A DNA stretch of 58,245 nt from an uncultured Prevotellaceae bacterium (GTDB lineage Bacteria > Bacteroidota > Bacteroidia > Bacteroidales > Bacteroidaceae), in contig CAMHKU010000005.1 of the NCBI GenBank assembly GCA_946185805.1, positions 1 through 58,245 of the forward strand, read 5' to 3'. This document shows positions 17,013 through 27,552 of this stretch, piece after piece (within the stretch, counting starts at the first letter, position 1; the number at the start of each line of letters is the position of its first letter). The position numbers and the translations under genes were made by a program. A model generated the notes under the pieces. The model was not told where the DNA came from, searched no databases, and saw only the letters and a list, made by a program, of their open reading frames with translations.

Positions 17013-18332
17013 ATGAATAGTGCATTCCTAATCGCCGCCCCGATGAGTGGCAGTGGCAAGACCACTGTCAGCCGCGGGCTGATGGCCCTGCTGACGCGGC
17101 GGGGGCTGCGGGTGCAACCCTTTAAGTGCGGTCCCGACTATATCGACACGAAGTTTCATGCGGCGGTATGTCGCCGGCCGAGTATCAATCTTGACACGTT
17201 TATGGCCACGGCAGCGCATGTGCGCGAGCTGTTTGGCCGCTACAGTGCCGATGCCGACGTGGCGGTGGTGGAGGGCATGATGGGTCTCTACGACGGTTAC
17301 TACCGCGACCGTGGCTCGTCGGCGGAGATTGCGCGTGTGCTGGACCTGCCGGTGGTGCTCGTGGTCGATGCCCGCAGTGCGGCTTACTCCATGGCCGCGC
17401 TGCTGCAGGGGTTTGTCAGCTTCCGGCCCGGTGTCCGCGTTGTCGGCGTGATATTCAATCAGGTAGGCTCCGAGCGTCACGCCCGCATGCTGCGCCAGGT
17501 GTGTGCCGACCTGCAGCTGCCGTGCTTCGGCTGTCTGCCTAAGAGTGCTGAGCTGGAGCAGGCTTCCAGGTACCTCGGTCTCGACTTCTCGCAGTCGGCG
17601 GAAGTGGAGCGGCTGGTGCAACTGTTAGAAGAGCACGTCAGTATAGATGAATTGCTGGGTGCGGGGGCGCAGGGGCACGAAAGTGCGGGGGCGCACGTTG
17701 CGCGCTTTGAGGGGCACGGTGAGAGGAAAGAGGCGAGGGTAGCGACACCGCCGCTGCACAGCCGACTCCAGGGGGCGAGCGTGGTGGTGGCGCACAATGG
17801 CGAGGCGTTCTCATTTGTGTATCAGGAGGTGCTCGACGGCTTTGGCGCCGTGCGCTTCTTCGACCCTGAGCGCGAGGTACCTTCGCTGGCCGATGCCGAC
17901 CTGCTCTACCTGCCCGGCGGCTATCCGGAGAAGCATGTGGAGGCGCTCGTGCGCAACGAGGCCTGCCGAAAGGTTATTGCTGACTTTGCCGAGGGCGGGG
18001 GTAGGGTGGTGGCCGAGTGTGGCGGCATGATGTATCTCTGCCGCAGCATTGTCGACGACCGCGGACGTTGGCCTATGTGTGGCGTGCTGCCTTATGACAT
18101 CACCGCCTGCCAGTGTGACCGCCGCCTGTCGTTAGGCTACCGCCGCTTCGTAATGGACGGCCGCGAGTACCGCGGTCATGAGTTCCACTATACGCAGTTC
18201 GTGGCGCCCCTGCCGCCGAGTGCCGTTCAGGTGTATAATGCCCGGGGCGAGGCTGTGTCCACGCCGGTGCTGCACTACAAGAATGTTCTTGCGAGCTACA
18301 CGCATCTTTATTCGGTGATGGGTGATGGGTGA
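17013..18332 (+). CDS. cobB: Cobyrinate a,c-diamide synthase
   Basis: APMSGSGKTTVSRGLMALL; KCGPDYID; VVEGMMGLYDG; GGYPE; VAECGGMMYL. Confidence 0.93.
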   Translation: MNSAFLIAAPMSGSGKTTVSRGLMALLTRRGLRVQPFKCGPDYIDTKFHAAVCRRPSINLDTFMATAAHVRELFGRYSADADVAVVEGMMGLYDGYYRDRGSSAEIARVLDLPVVLVVDARSAAYSMAALLQGFVSFRPGVRVVGVIFNQVGSERHARMLRQVCADLQLPCFGCLPKSAELEQASRYLGLDFSQSAEVERLVQLLEEHVSIDELLGAGAQGHESAGAHVARFEGHGERKEARVATPPLHSRLQGASVVVAHNGEAFSFVYQEVLDGFGAVRFFDPEREVPSLADADLLYLPGGYPEKHVEALVRNEACRKVIADFAEGGGRVVAECGGMMYLCRSIVDDRGRWPMCGVLPYDITACQCDRRLSLGYRRFVMDGREYRGHEFHYTQFVAPLPPSAVQVYNARGEAVSTPVLHYKNVLASYTHLYSVMGDG

Positions 18333-18348
18333 TGGATGATGGGTGAAG
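18314..18348. repeat. Heptanucleotide array (GGTGATG-type, 5 units)
   Basis: ggtgatg ggtgatg ggtgatg gatgatg ggtgaag at the cobB 3' end. Confidence 0.95.
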
Positions 18349-18383
18349 GGAGGATAGTTAGGAGAAAAATGTTATTGATGATA

Positions 18384-19493
18384 ATGAAACGAATAGTAAT
18401 CATGTTTGCAATGGCCGTGTTGCTGGGTGCCTGCTCAATGAAGCAGGGGACGACGGCCACGGACGATGGCGCTGGCAGCGACTCGCTGTCGGCCATCGAA
18501 GTAAAGTTTGCTACGGGGTTCACCGTGCGCGACTCCGCCGGTGTGCGCCTGGTGACGGTGGGCAAGAACGACCGCTTCGCACTGGTGACTGACGATGCCG
18601 CGGCGGTACCTGCGGGCTATACGAAGGTGAAGGTGCCCATCCGGCGGACCATCGTGATGACGATGCTGCAGCTGTCGAACTTCACCGCCCTCGATGCCCA
18701 CGACGTGGTGAAGGGCATCACGGGCACCAAGAACCTGTTTAACAAAGACATCAGGCAGCGCGTCGACGATGGGCGCATCGTGAAGATTGGCATGGAGGGC
18801 GAGTTCGACCCCGAGCTGATCATGGCCGCGGCGCCCGACGTCATCTTTATCTCGCCCTTCAAGCGCGGTGGCTATCAGGCTATCAGCGAGTCGGGCATCA
18901 CGCTGGTGCCACACCTCGGCTATAAGGAGCTCGACCCCTTGGGTCAGGCCGAGTGGGTGAAGTTTGTGGGCATGTTCATAGGCAAGGAGCATGAGGCCAA
19001 CGCCCTCTTCGCCGGCATTGAGCAGCGCTACACGCGCCTGAAGGATGCTGCCGACAGCGCTGCCACCAGGCCCACGGTGTTCAGCGGCGAGATGCACTAC
19101 GGCACATGGCACGCCGTGGGCGGCAAGAACTACCTGGCGCAGATTTTCCGCGATGCCGGTGCCGACTATGTCATCCACGACGACGAGACGGCGGGCGAGA
19201 ACCTGGAGTTTGAGAAGATGTATGCCACCGCCGCCAATGCTGACTACTGGCGCATCCTCAACAGCTATCCCGGCGACTTCAGCTACGACGCGCTGAAAGC
19301 CAGCGAGCCCCGCAACGAGCTGTTCCGTGCCTTCAAGGAGCGCAAGGTGATTTACTGCAACATGAAGCAGACGCCCTACTACGAGTCGTCGCCCGTAGAG
19401 CCCGACGTGCTGCTGAAAGACCTCGTGGCTATCTTCCATCCCGAGCTGGTGGAGGCTGGCTATCAGCCTAAATACTACCGTCTGCTGAAGTGA
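18384..19493 (+). CDS. ABC transporter substrate-binding lipoprotein (BtuF/FepB-like)
   Basis: Lipobox LLGACSMKQ; PELIMAAAPDVIFIS; iron/cobalamin-type binding protein pattern; in front of a FecCD permease. Confidence 0.85.
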   Translation: MKRIVIMFAMAVLLGACSMKQGTTATDDGAGSDSLSAIEVKFATGFTVRDSAGVRLVTVGKNDRFALVTDDAAAVPAGYTKVKVPIRRTIVMTMLQLSNFTALDAHDVVKGITGTKNLFNKDIRQRVDDGRIVKIGMEGEFDPELIMAAAPDVIFISPFKRGGYQAISESGITLVPHLGYKELDPLGQAEWVKFVGMFIGKEHEANALFAGIEQRYTRLKDAADSAATRPTVFSGEMHYGTWHAVGGKNYLAQIFRDAGADYVIHDDETAGENLEFEKMYATAANADYWRILNSYPGDFSYDALKASEPRNELFRAFKERKVIYCNMKQTPYYESSPVEPDVLLKDLVAIFHPELVEAGYQPKYYRLLK

Positions 19494-19643
19494 CCGTAAA
19501 CAAAATAAACAGTTTATATAAATTTATGAATAATTCGTGTTTTATTCGTGGCAATTCGTGTTCTATTTTTAACATGAATTTTCATGAATTGAGCACAAAT
19601 TATTCAAAAATTTTATGTACATTTAATTTTGGTCAGTTACTTA

Positions 19644-20717
19644 ATGAAGAATAAAACATCAAGTAGAGTAATCGGGCACCCCCTCCTCGGGAGGGGCTTG
19701 GGGAGGCTTTTTACGCTTGTCGCAGCAATCCTCGTGTTGGTGGTGGTCAACCTGCTCATTGGTTCCGTCAGCATCCCTGTGGGTGATGTCTGCCGCATCC
19801 TCGTGGGCGGCGAGAGTAGCGAAATCTGGACCAACATCGTCTGGAAGTCGCGGCTGCCGCAGGCGCTGACGGCCATCGCTGCCGGCGCAGGGCTGGCGGT
19901 GAGCGGCCTGCAGATGCAGACGGTATTCCGCAATCCCCTGGCCGGTCCCTCGGTGCTCGGTATCAGCAATGGTGCCGCCCTCGGCGTGGCCTTCGTGGTG
20001 CTGCTCTCCGGGCGGCTGGGCGGTGTGGCCCTCTCGCGGCTGGGTTATCTCGGCGATGCTGCCATGTCGGTGGCCGCTATCGTGGGTGCCCTGGCGGTGC
20101 TGATGCTCATCGTGTGGGTTTCCAATAAGGTGCAGGGCAACGTCACACTGCTCATCATCGGCGTGATGATAGGCTATCTGGCCAACGCCATCATCGGTGT
20201 GCTGAAATTCCTCTCGCCCGAGGAGGATGTCAAGGCCTTCGTCGTCTGGGGACTCGGCTCTTTCAGCCGTGTCAGTGGCGACGAGATGCTGCTCTTCGTC
20301 GTGCTGATGGCCGTGCTGCTGCCGCTGAGCTGTCTGCTGGTGAAGACGATGAACCTGCTGCTGCTCGGCGACCGCTACGCCGCCAACCTCGGCCTCAATA
20401 TCCGCCGCGCCCGCCTGCTGGTGATTGTCAGTAGCGGCGTGCTCGTGGCCATCGTCACTGCCTACTGTGGGCCGATTATGTTTATCGGGCTGGCCGTGCC
20501 ACACTTGGCGCGCGCCCTCTTCCGCACCAGCGACCACCGCGTGCTCATGCCCGCCACGATGCTCTGTGGCGCTGTTCTGGCGCTGCTGTGCAATCTCATT
20601 GCCCGCATGCCGGGCTTCGAGGGCGCCCTGCCCGTTAACAGCGTCACCGCTCTCGTCGGGGCGCCCGTCATCGCCGCCGTACTCTTCCGCCGCCGCAGGG
20701 GCGATGTGGGAGAGTAA
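19644..20717 (+). CDS. FecCD-family ABC transporter permease (BtuC-like)
   Basis: LPQALTAIAAGAGLAVSGLQMQTVFRNPLAGPSVLGISNGAALG; FIGLAVPHLAR. Confidence 0.92.
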   Translation: MKNKTSSRVIGHPLLGRGLGRLFTLVAAILVLVVVNLLIGSVSIPVGDVCRILVGGESSEIWTNIVWKSRLPQALTAIAAGAGLAVSGLQMQTVFRNPLAGPSVLGISNGAALGVAFVVLLSGRLGGVALSRLGYLGDAAMSVAAIVGALAVLMLIVWVSNKVQGNVTLLIIGVMIGYLANAIIGVLKFLSPEEDVKAFVVWGLGSFSRVSGDEMLLFVVLMAVLLPLSCLLVKTMNLLLLGDRYAANLGLNIRRARLLVIVSSGVLVAIVTAYCGPIMFIGLAVPHLARALFRTSDHRVLMPATMLCGAVLALLCNLIARMPGFEGALPVNSVTALVGAPVIAAVLFRRRRGDVGE

Positions 20718-20816
20718 GCGAAATAAGAAAGAAATCCGAAATGAATTTTGGTTTTATTTTCTATCCGTATGCGTCAGTTTTTTTTGCAAATATCTGGCTA
20801 TTAAATACTTACAGGC

Positions 20817-21105
20817 TGACGGATAACTGTCGGCTGACGGATAGCTTGATTTTAAAAGCAATAATGTATAAATATTCACTCAATGGTATATTTATGCAAG
20901 TAAGGGTGGGCTTTGTAAAGGATTCGGAGGCTCTTCAAAAACAGCGGCCGTTTTGAAAAAAACAGCGGCCGTTTTTAAGTGTATATTTATTCAAAACGCT
21001 ATTTTCCGCGCCCACCCGTCATCCGTCAGTCATCCGTCAGTCATCCGTCAATTTGCAAGTATGTGAAAATCAATTGATTATCAGTAAACCTGATGGATGA
21101 CGGAT
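20817..21105. repeat. Composite intergenic repeat: TGACGGAT words in both orientations flanking duplicated AAAACAGCGGCCGTTTT
   Basis: TGACGGAT at 20817, 20835, 21098; (GTCATCCGTCA)x3 at 21018-21050; AAAACAGCGGCCGTTTT twice at 20936-20975; GGGTGGGC/GCCCACCC inverted pair at 20904/21010. Confidence 0.8.
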
Positions 21106-21252
21106 GGCAATTAAAACTAAATCAGGAATTATATTAAAGAAGTTTCCGGAAAAAACGTCAATCCATCGGAATGTTCAGTTAATAATTCACAATTATTAGT
21201 ATTGAAAGCGAAATTATACTTGACATATACTGATGATTTAAGATTTATTTTG

Positions 21253-21260
21253 TACTTTTG
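21253..21260 (+). promoter_or_regulatory. -7 promoter box (TACTTTTG)
   Basis: TAnnTTTG, 29 nt upstream of the 21289 start. Confidence 0.65.
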
Positions 21261-21288
21261 CACCGTTAAAACGACAAACCAGGAAGAA

Positions 21289-22467
21289 ATGAAAGTCATT
21301 GTCCGCCATAAATGCATGCAATTGCTTAACAGCATTGTGCCCTCACGGCTCATTTTGTTCACACTGCTATTTACTGTATCGTTATTCTCTGTCAGTAGCG
21401 CCAGCTCACAGAGTCGTCCTATCCGTCTGGGGGTGATGCTGCCCCTTCACGATGTCAATGGCGACGGCCGGCGCATGGTAGAATACTACCGAGGGGTGCT
21501 GATGGCTTGCGACAGCTTGAGGAAACTGGGCATTTCCGTAGATGTGAATGCATGGAACACGCCCGACGACGAGGACATTGCTCCCATCTTACGTCAACGG
21601 GCAGCCAAGGATTGCGACCTGATAATCGGCCCGCTCTACAGCAAGCAGATGGCGCAGCTCTCCGACTTTGTTGAGCAGCACGACATACGGCTGCTGATAC
21701 CATTTTCTATCAATGCGCCGCAGATAGCTGAAAATAGCCGTATTTTTCAGGTTTACCAGGCTCCGGCGAGCTTCAATGAGTCGGTAATCACTCAGTTCAT
21801 GAAAACCTTTCAGGGCTATCATCCGGTGATTATCGACTGTAACGACACCACCAGCCAGAAAGGCATCTTCACCTCAGGCTTACGCCGACAGTTAGAGGCT
21901 CGGGGGATAGAGTACAGCATTACCAATCTGAGGTCGTCGGAAGCTATGTTTGCCAAATCGTTCAGTGCCACCAAGCCCAATGTGGTGATTCTCAATACCG
22001 GTCGTTCGCCGGAGTTGAACGTGGCCATTGCCAAGCTCAACGGACTGAAGACCGTGAAGCCCGGCCTGCAGATTACCCTTTTCGGATATACCGACTGGCT
22101 ACTCTATACAAAGTATCAGCTTGACAATTTCTATAAATATAATACGTATATTCCTACATCTTTCTTCTATAACCCTCTGACGTCGAATACTTTACGCGTG
22201 GAGCAGAAGTATCGCTGGAACTTCCATCAGGACATGATGGCGGCTCAGCCCCGATTTGCTATCACAGGCTTCGACCATACGATGTTCTTCCTGCTGGGCA
22301 TGCATATCTACGGTAAGAAATTCTCCGGCGCAGCAGGGCTGCTGAGCTATGAGCCGGTGCAGACACCATTGCGCTTTGAGCCTATTAGCGGTGGCGGCTT
22401 CAAGAACCGCAGCCTGCTCTTTGTACACTATTTGCCGGAGCACCGCGTGGAGACCATTGAGCGATGA
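21289..22467 (+). CDS. Periplasmic binding-protein-like (type 1 fold) exported protein
   Basis: Signal peptide; IRLGVMLPLHDVNGDGRRMVEYYRGVLMACDSLRK; LIIGPLYS. Confidence 0.7.
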   Translation: MKVIVRHKCMQLLNSIVPSRLILFTLLFTVSLFSVSSASSQSRPIRLGVMLPLHDVNGDGRRMVEYYRGVLMACDSLRKLGISVDVNAWNTPDDEDIAPILRQRAAKDCDLIIGPLYSKQMAQLSDFVEQHDIRLLIPFSINAPQIAENSRIFQVYQAPASFNESVITQFMKTFQGYHPVIIDCNDTTSQKGIFTSGLRRQLEARGIEYSITNLRSSEAMFAKSFSATKPNVVILNTGRSPELNVAIAKLNGLKTVKPGLQITLFGYTDWLLYTKYQLDNFYKYNTYIPTSFFYNPLTSNTLRVEQKYRWNFHQDMMAAQPRFAITGFDHTMFFLLGMHIYGKKFSGAAGLLSYEPVQTPLRFEPISGGGFKNRSLLFVHYLPEHRVETIER

Positions 22468-22488
22468 GGTTGAGAAGGTGAGAAGTTG

Positions 22489-23283
22489 ATGAACATAAAG
22501 ATGAAAACGATAGTTAGACCAATGTGGTGGATGAAAGGGATAGCGGCGCTTATCGCTTATCACTTGTCACTGATTACTGCTTCAGCGCAGATTGGCGAAT
22601 ACCGCAACGAACTGGCTGTGGGTGTTAACGGCGGCGTGTCGATGAGCCGTGTAGACTTCATGCCTGAGGTACCTCAGGATTTTCTCATGGGGCCGACGCT
22701 GGGCATCACCGTGCGCTATACCGGCGAGAAGTATTTCAAGAGCATCTGTGCCATCGTGGCCGAGGTGAACTATGCGCAGATGGGCTGGAAGCAGCGTATC
22801 TGGGACATCAGCGACCAGCCTGTGGTCAACCCCGCCACCAATGAGGCCGAGGCCTACAGCCGCAAGATCAACTACCTGCAGGTGCCAGTCTTCGCACGCT
22901 TAGGATGGGGACGTGAGCGGCAGGGACTGCAGGCCTACTTCCAGGTAGGCCCGCAACTGGGCTTCATGATAAGCGAAAGCACTGAAGCCAACTACGACCT
23001 GGGCTCGCCATACATCAGCAAGCGTACATCGAAAACCGTGAGACAGGAGACCATGCCCATAGAGAAAAAGTTCGACTACGGCATTGCCGCCGGCCTCGGT
23101 GTGGAGCTGTCGCTGCGCCGACTGGGCCACCTGCTCGTAGAAGGCCGCTACTACTTCGGACTGGGCAATATCTACGGCAACTCCAAGCGCGACTATTTTG
23201 CCAAGTCGCCCTATCAGGGTATCACCGTCAAGGCCACCTATCTGTTCGACATCGTGAAGAGCAAGAACGACAAGGTTAAGTGA
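22489..23283 (+). CDS. PorT-family outer-membrane beta-barrel protein
   Basis: Signal peptide then [34 protein letters not shown]...; alternating beta pattern. Confidence 0.8.
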   Translation: MNIKMKTIVRPMWWMKGIAALIAYHLSLITASAQIGEYRNELAVGVNGGVSMSRVDFMPEVPQDFLMGPTLGITVRYTGEKYFKSICAIVAEVNYAQMGWKQRIWDISDQPVVNPATNEAEAYSRKINYLQVPVFARLGWGRERQGLQAYFQVGPQLGFMISESTEANYDLGSPYISKRTSKTVRQETMPIEKKFDYGIAAGLGVELSLRRLGHLLVEGRYYFGLGNIYGNSKRDYFAKSPYQGITVKATYLFDIVKSKNDKVK

Positions 23284-23365
23284 GAAGTGAGAGGTGAGAA
23301 GTGATAAGTGAGAAGTGATAAGTGAGAGGTGAGAAGTGATAAGTGATAAGTGAGAGGTGATAAGT
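23282..23365. repeat. Heptanucleotide array (GAKARGT, 12 units)
   Basis: gagaagt/gagaggt/gataagt tandem between two genes. Confidence 0.97.
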
Positions 23366-23396
23366 GATAAAGTAAACCCTAAAAATAATTCATATC

Positions 23397-24917
<1,521 letters not shown>

Positions 24918-24920
24918 TAA

Positions 24921-26354
24921 ATGTCCTTCATACCCTTTCTGGTACTCATAGCGCTCGTGACGTGTTGCGTGGCCGTCTTCGGCAACGCAACACTCGACGG
25001 CGCCTCGCAGGTGTCGCTGTTGGCGGCGTCGGCGGTGAGTGTCCTCGTGGGGCACTTTAAGAAGCGCCTCACATGGGACGACCTGGAACGGGAGATGACC
25101 TCAAAGGTAGCCAGCTGTACGCCGGCTATCATCATTCTTCTGCTAATAGGCGCCATCGGCGGCACGTGGATGGTGTCGGGCATCGTGCCCACGATGATTT
25201 ATTACGGCATGCAGATTCTGCGACCAGAGATTTTCCTCGTCAGCAGCTCGCTGCTCTGCGCCATGGTGAGCCTGATGATTGGTTCGTCGTGGACCACCGT
25301 GGCCACCCTCGGCGTAGCGCTTATGGGCATAGGCACCGCCCACGGATTCAGCGAGGGGTGGATAGCGGGCAGCATCATCACCGGCGCCTATTTCGGCGAC
25401 AAGCTGTCGCCGTTGAGCGACACCACGGTGCTGGCCTCCAGCGTCTCGGGGGTGCCATTGTTTACGCATATCCGCTACATGCTCTATACCACCGTGCCCA
25501 CGTTCTGCGTCTCGCTGGCAGTGTTCCTCATGGCCGGTCTGACGATGAACGTTGCTGGCCACGGCAATGTGGCGGAGTTTATGGAGGGCTTGCAGCATAC
25601 GTTCGTCATTTCGCCCTGGCTGCTGTTAGTGCCTGTGCTCACGGGTGTGATGATTGCCCGCCGATGGCCGTCGATGGTGGTGCTCTTCCTGGCTATATTG
25701 CTGGCCGTCGTCGTGGCCTTGGTGGCACAGCCGCAGCTCGTCCGCGAGATCGCCGACGAGCAGGGTGGGGGACTGCTGGCCTCTTATAGGGGCATGATGC
25801 AGGTGTGCTACGGGGCTACCAGCATAGAGACAGGCGTGCCTATGCTCAATGAACTGGTGCACACCAGCGGCATGGCGGGCATGATGCCTACTATCTGGCT
25901 TATTATCTGTGCACAGACCTTCGGCGCCGCCCTGACGGCTACCGGACAGTTGCGCGACCTGATGAACGTCGTCTTGCGCTTCGCTCGCGGCACGGCCTCG
26001 CTGGTGGCATCCACCGTAGGCACGGGATTGTTTTGCAACATCGCCATGGCCGACCAGTACCTGTCTATCATGCTCGCCAGCTCTATGTTCAAGGATACCT
26101 ATCGCGAACGAGGCTACGAGTCTCGGCTGCTGAGCCGCTCGTGTGAGGATAGCGCTACGGTGACTTCGGTGCTCATTCCTTGGAACACCTGCGGACTGAC
26201 TCAGAGCACCGTCTTGGGCGTGGCCACAATCACCTATCTGCCCTTCTGTTTCTTTAACTATCTCTCGCCCATTGCCAGCATCGTTGTCGCTGCCACGGGG
26301 TGGAAAATTACCAAGAGTCCGATTGTAAGGCACGATGGCGTAGAAAGCCAATAG
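24921..26354 (+). CDS. nhaC: Na+/H+ antiporter NhaC family
   Basis: FGDKLSPLSDTTVLAS signature; 11-12 hydrophobic segments. Confidence 0.9.
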   Translation: MSFIPFLVLIALVTCCVAVFGNATLDGASQVSLLAASAVSVLVGHFKKRLTWDDLEREMTSKVASCTPAIIILLLIGAIGGTWMVSGIVPTMIYYGMQILRPEIFLVSSSLLCAMVSLMIGSSWTTVATLGVALMGIGTAHGFSEGWIAGSIITGAYFGDKLSPLSDTTVLASSVSGVPLFTHIRYMLYTTVPTFCVSLAVFLMAGLTMNVAGHGNVAEFMEGLQHTFVISPWLLLVPVLTGVMIARRWPSMVVLFLAILLAVVVALVAQPQLVREIADEQGGGLLASYRGMMQVCYGATSIETGVPMLNELVHTSGMAGMMPTIWLIICAQTFGAALTATGQLRDLMNVVLRFARGTASLVASTVGTGLFCNIAMADQYLSIMLASSMFKDTYRERGYESRLLSRSCEDSATVTSVLIPWNTCGLTQSTVLGVATITYLPFCFFNYLSPIASIVVAATGWKITKSPIVRHDGVESQ

Positions 26355-26372
26355 GGCCAAGCCTGAAACAAT

Positions 26373-27368
26373 TCAAATGTCTTCAATCTGTTCAACTGTC
26401 AGGCCTGTTGCAGCAGCTATCTGCTCAGATGACAGGCCTAAGTTTTTCAGCCTGTGTGCAAAGCCTATAGTCTTCTGCTTTAGTTGCGCCTCCGCCTCTT
26501 TAACCTTAGCTTCCGCCTCTTCAGCTTTAGCTTGCGCCTCTTCTGCCTTAGCTTGCGCCACTTCTGCCTTAGCTTCTGCTTTTTCAGCCTTAGCTTCTGC
26601 TTTTTCAGCCTTAGCTTGCGCCTCCAGTTTCTCCTTCTCGGCTGTGTCCATTTTAATCTTCCAGTCATCTTCCCAGGTCCTTTGGGTTGACACGCGATCC
26701 CAGAATTTGTCGTAGAAGAACATCTCATCGTCACTGAAGGCAGCCCGTTCCACAATTTCAAGAGCCTCTTTCACCTCAGCATTCTCAAGGAGTTCGGTAG
26801 GCACCTCACGAGTGTTCTCATCAATCTCGGTGAGAAAGCGTAGCCAGAGAACCTGCATTTTCCGCTCACTGAAAGACTGCGGCTTGAATTTCGGTAGTTC
26901 TATAAAGATGAGGTGCAAACCCTCAATCACCTTGTCGGTGTATTTGTCGTGTACCAAGTGGTAGTAGTGGTAGTAGTCGGCAATGTCGCGCATGAAGATG
27001 TCGTTCACGAAGTTCAGGGCATAGACGGGCTGCAGGTTAACGTAGGACATCCCCTTGTTCGTCTGTGCCACGTAGGCCTTCGAAGCGTTGAGCAGTACGC
27101 GCTTCTTGAACGACTCCGTCCACGACATCTGCATCTCGACGATGAACTCCCGTTGCTTGTTGTCCTTGCAACATACGTCCACGATGCTGTATTTCTCTAC
27201 TTCTGTCCTGTCGGGAATCTTGTCGGCAGGCCAATATTCGATACTCTCAATGCACTCGTCGTCCTTCAGCGGCAGCATGGCATTAAGTAAACTAATGACA
27301 AGGTGCTTGTGTTCACCGAATATCTTCTTGAAAGTCAAGTCGGCTTTCGGGTCAAGGTATTTTCCCAT
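26373..27368 (-). CDS. Rpn-family PD-(D/E)XK nuclease transposase-like protein with coiled-coil repeat
   Basis: DPKADLTFKKIFGEHKHLVISLLNAML; VDVCCKDNKQREFIVEMQM; (AEKAEAKAEK)n repeat; C-terminal LGLSSEQIAAATGLTVEQIEDI. Confidence 0.88.
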   Translation of the reverse strand: MGKYLDPKADLTFKKIFGEHKHLVISLLNAMLPLKDDECIESIEYWPADKIPDRTEVEKYSIVDVCCKDNKQREFIVEMQMSWTESFKKRVLLNASKAYVAQTNKGMSYVNLQPVYALNFVNDIFMRDIADYYHYYHLVHDKYTDKVIEGLHLIFIELPKFKPQSFSERKMQVLWLRFLTEIDENTREVPTELLENAEVKEALEIVERAAFSDDEMFFYDKFWDRVSTQRTWEDDWKIKMDTAEKEKLEAQAKAEKAEAKAEKAEAKAEVAQAKAEEAQAKAEEAEAKVKEAEAQLKQKTIGFAHRLKNLGLSSEQIAAATGLTVEQIEDI

Positions 27369-27394
27369 AATCCTTTGTTTTTGCAATTCTGCTG

Positions 27395-27402
27395 CAAATA
27401 TA
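27395..27402 (-). promoter_or_regulatory. -7 promoter box (TATATTTG on the minus strand) for the Rpn gene
   Basis: CAAATATA on plus. Confidence 0.55.
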
Positions 27403-27540
27403 GCATAATTTTTCGAGAAAGCCTAACCTTTGATAGTTATTTTAGTTCGATACCAGTCTTGTTTATGCCTTTTTCGGCTGTTTTTGTTGTTTTCAATAAA
27501 AAAAATTCATGAAAAAGATTGCCAGAAAAAAAAAAATGCT

Positions 27541-27548
27541 TATCTTTG
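27541..27548 (+). promoter_or_regulatory. -7 promoter box (TATCTTTG) for the candidate ncRNA
   Basis: TAnnTTTG followed by GCAACCG. Confidence 0.65.
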
Positions 27549-27552
27549 CAAC

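Noticed and set aside
20741-21362. Short ORFs (20741..20956 +, 21129..21362 -) in the intergenic repeat region
   Set aside because: No ribosome-binding or promoter context; region dominated by direct/inverted repeats.
23282-23365. Considered as CRISPR-like repeat array
   Set aside because: Units are 7 bp directly tandem with no spacers and no cas genes in the window.
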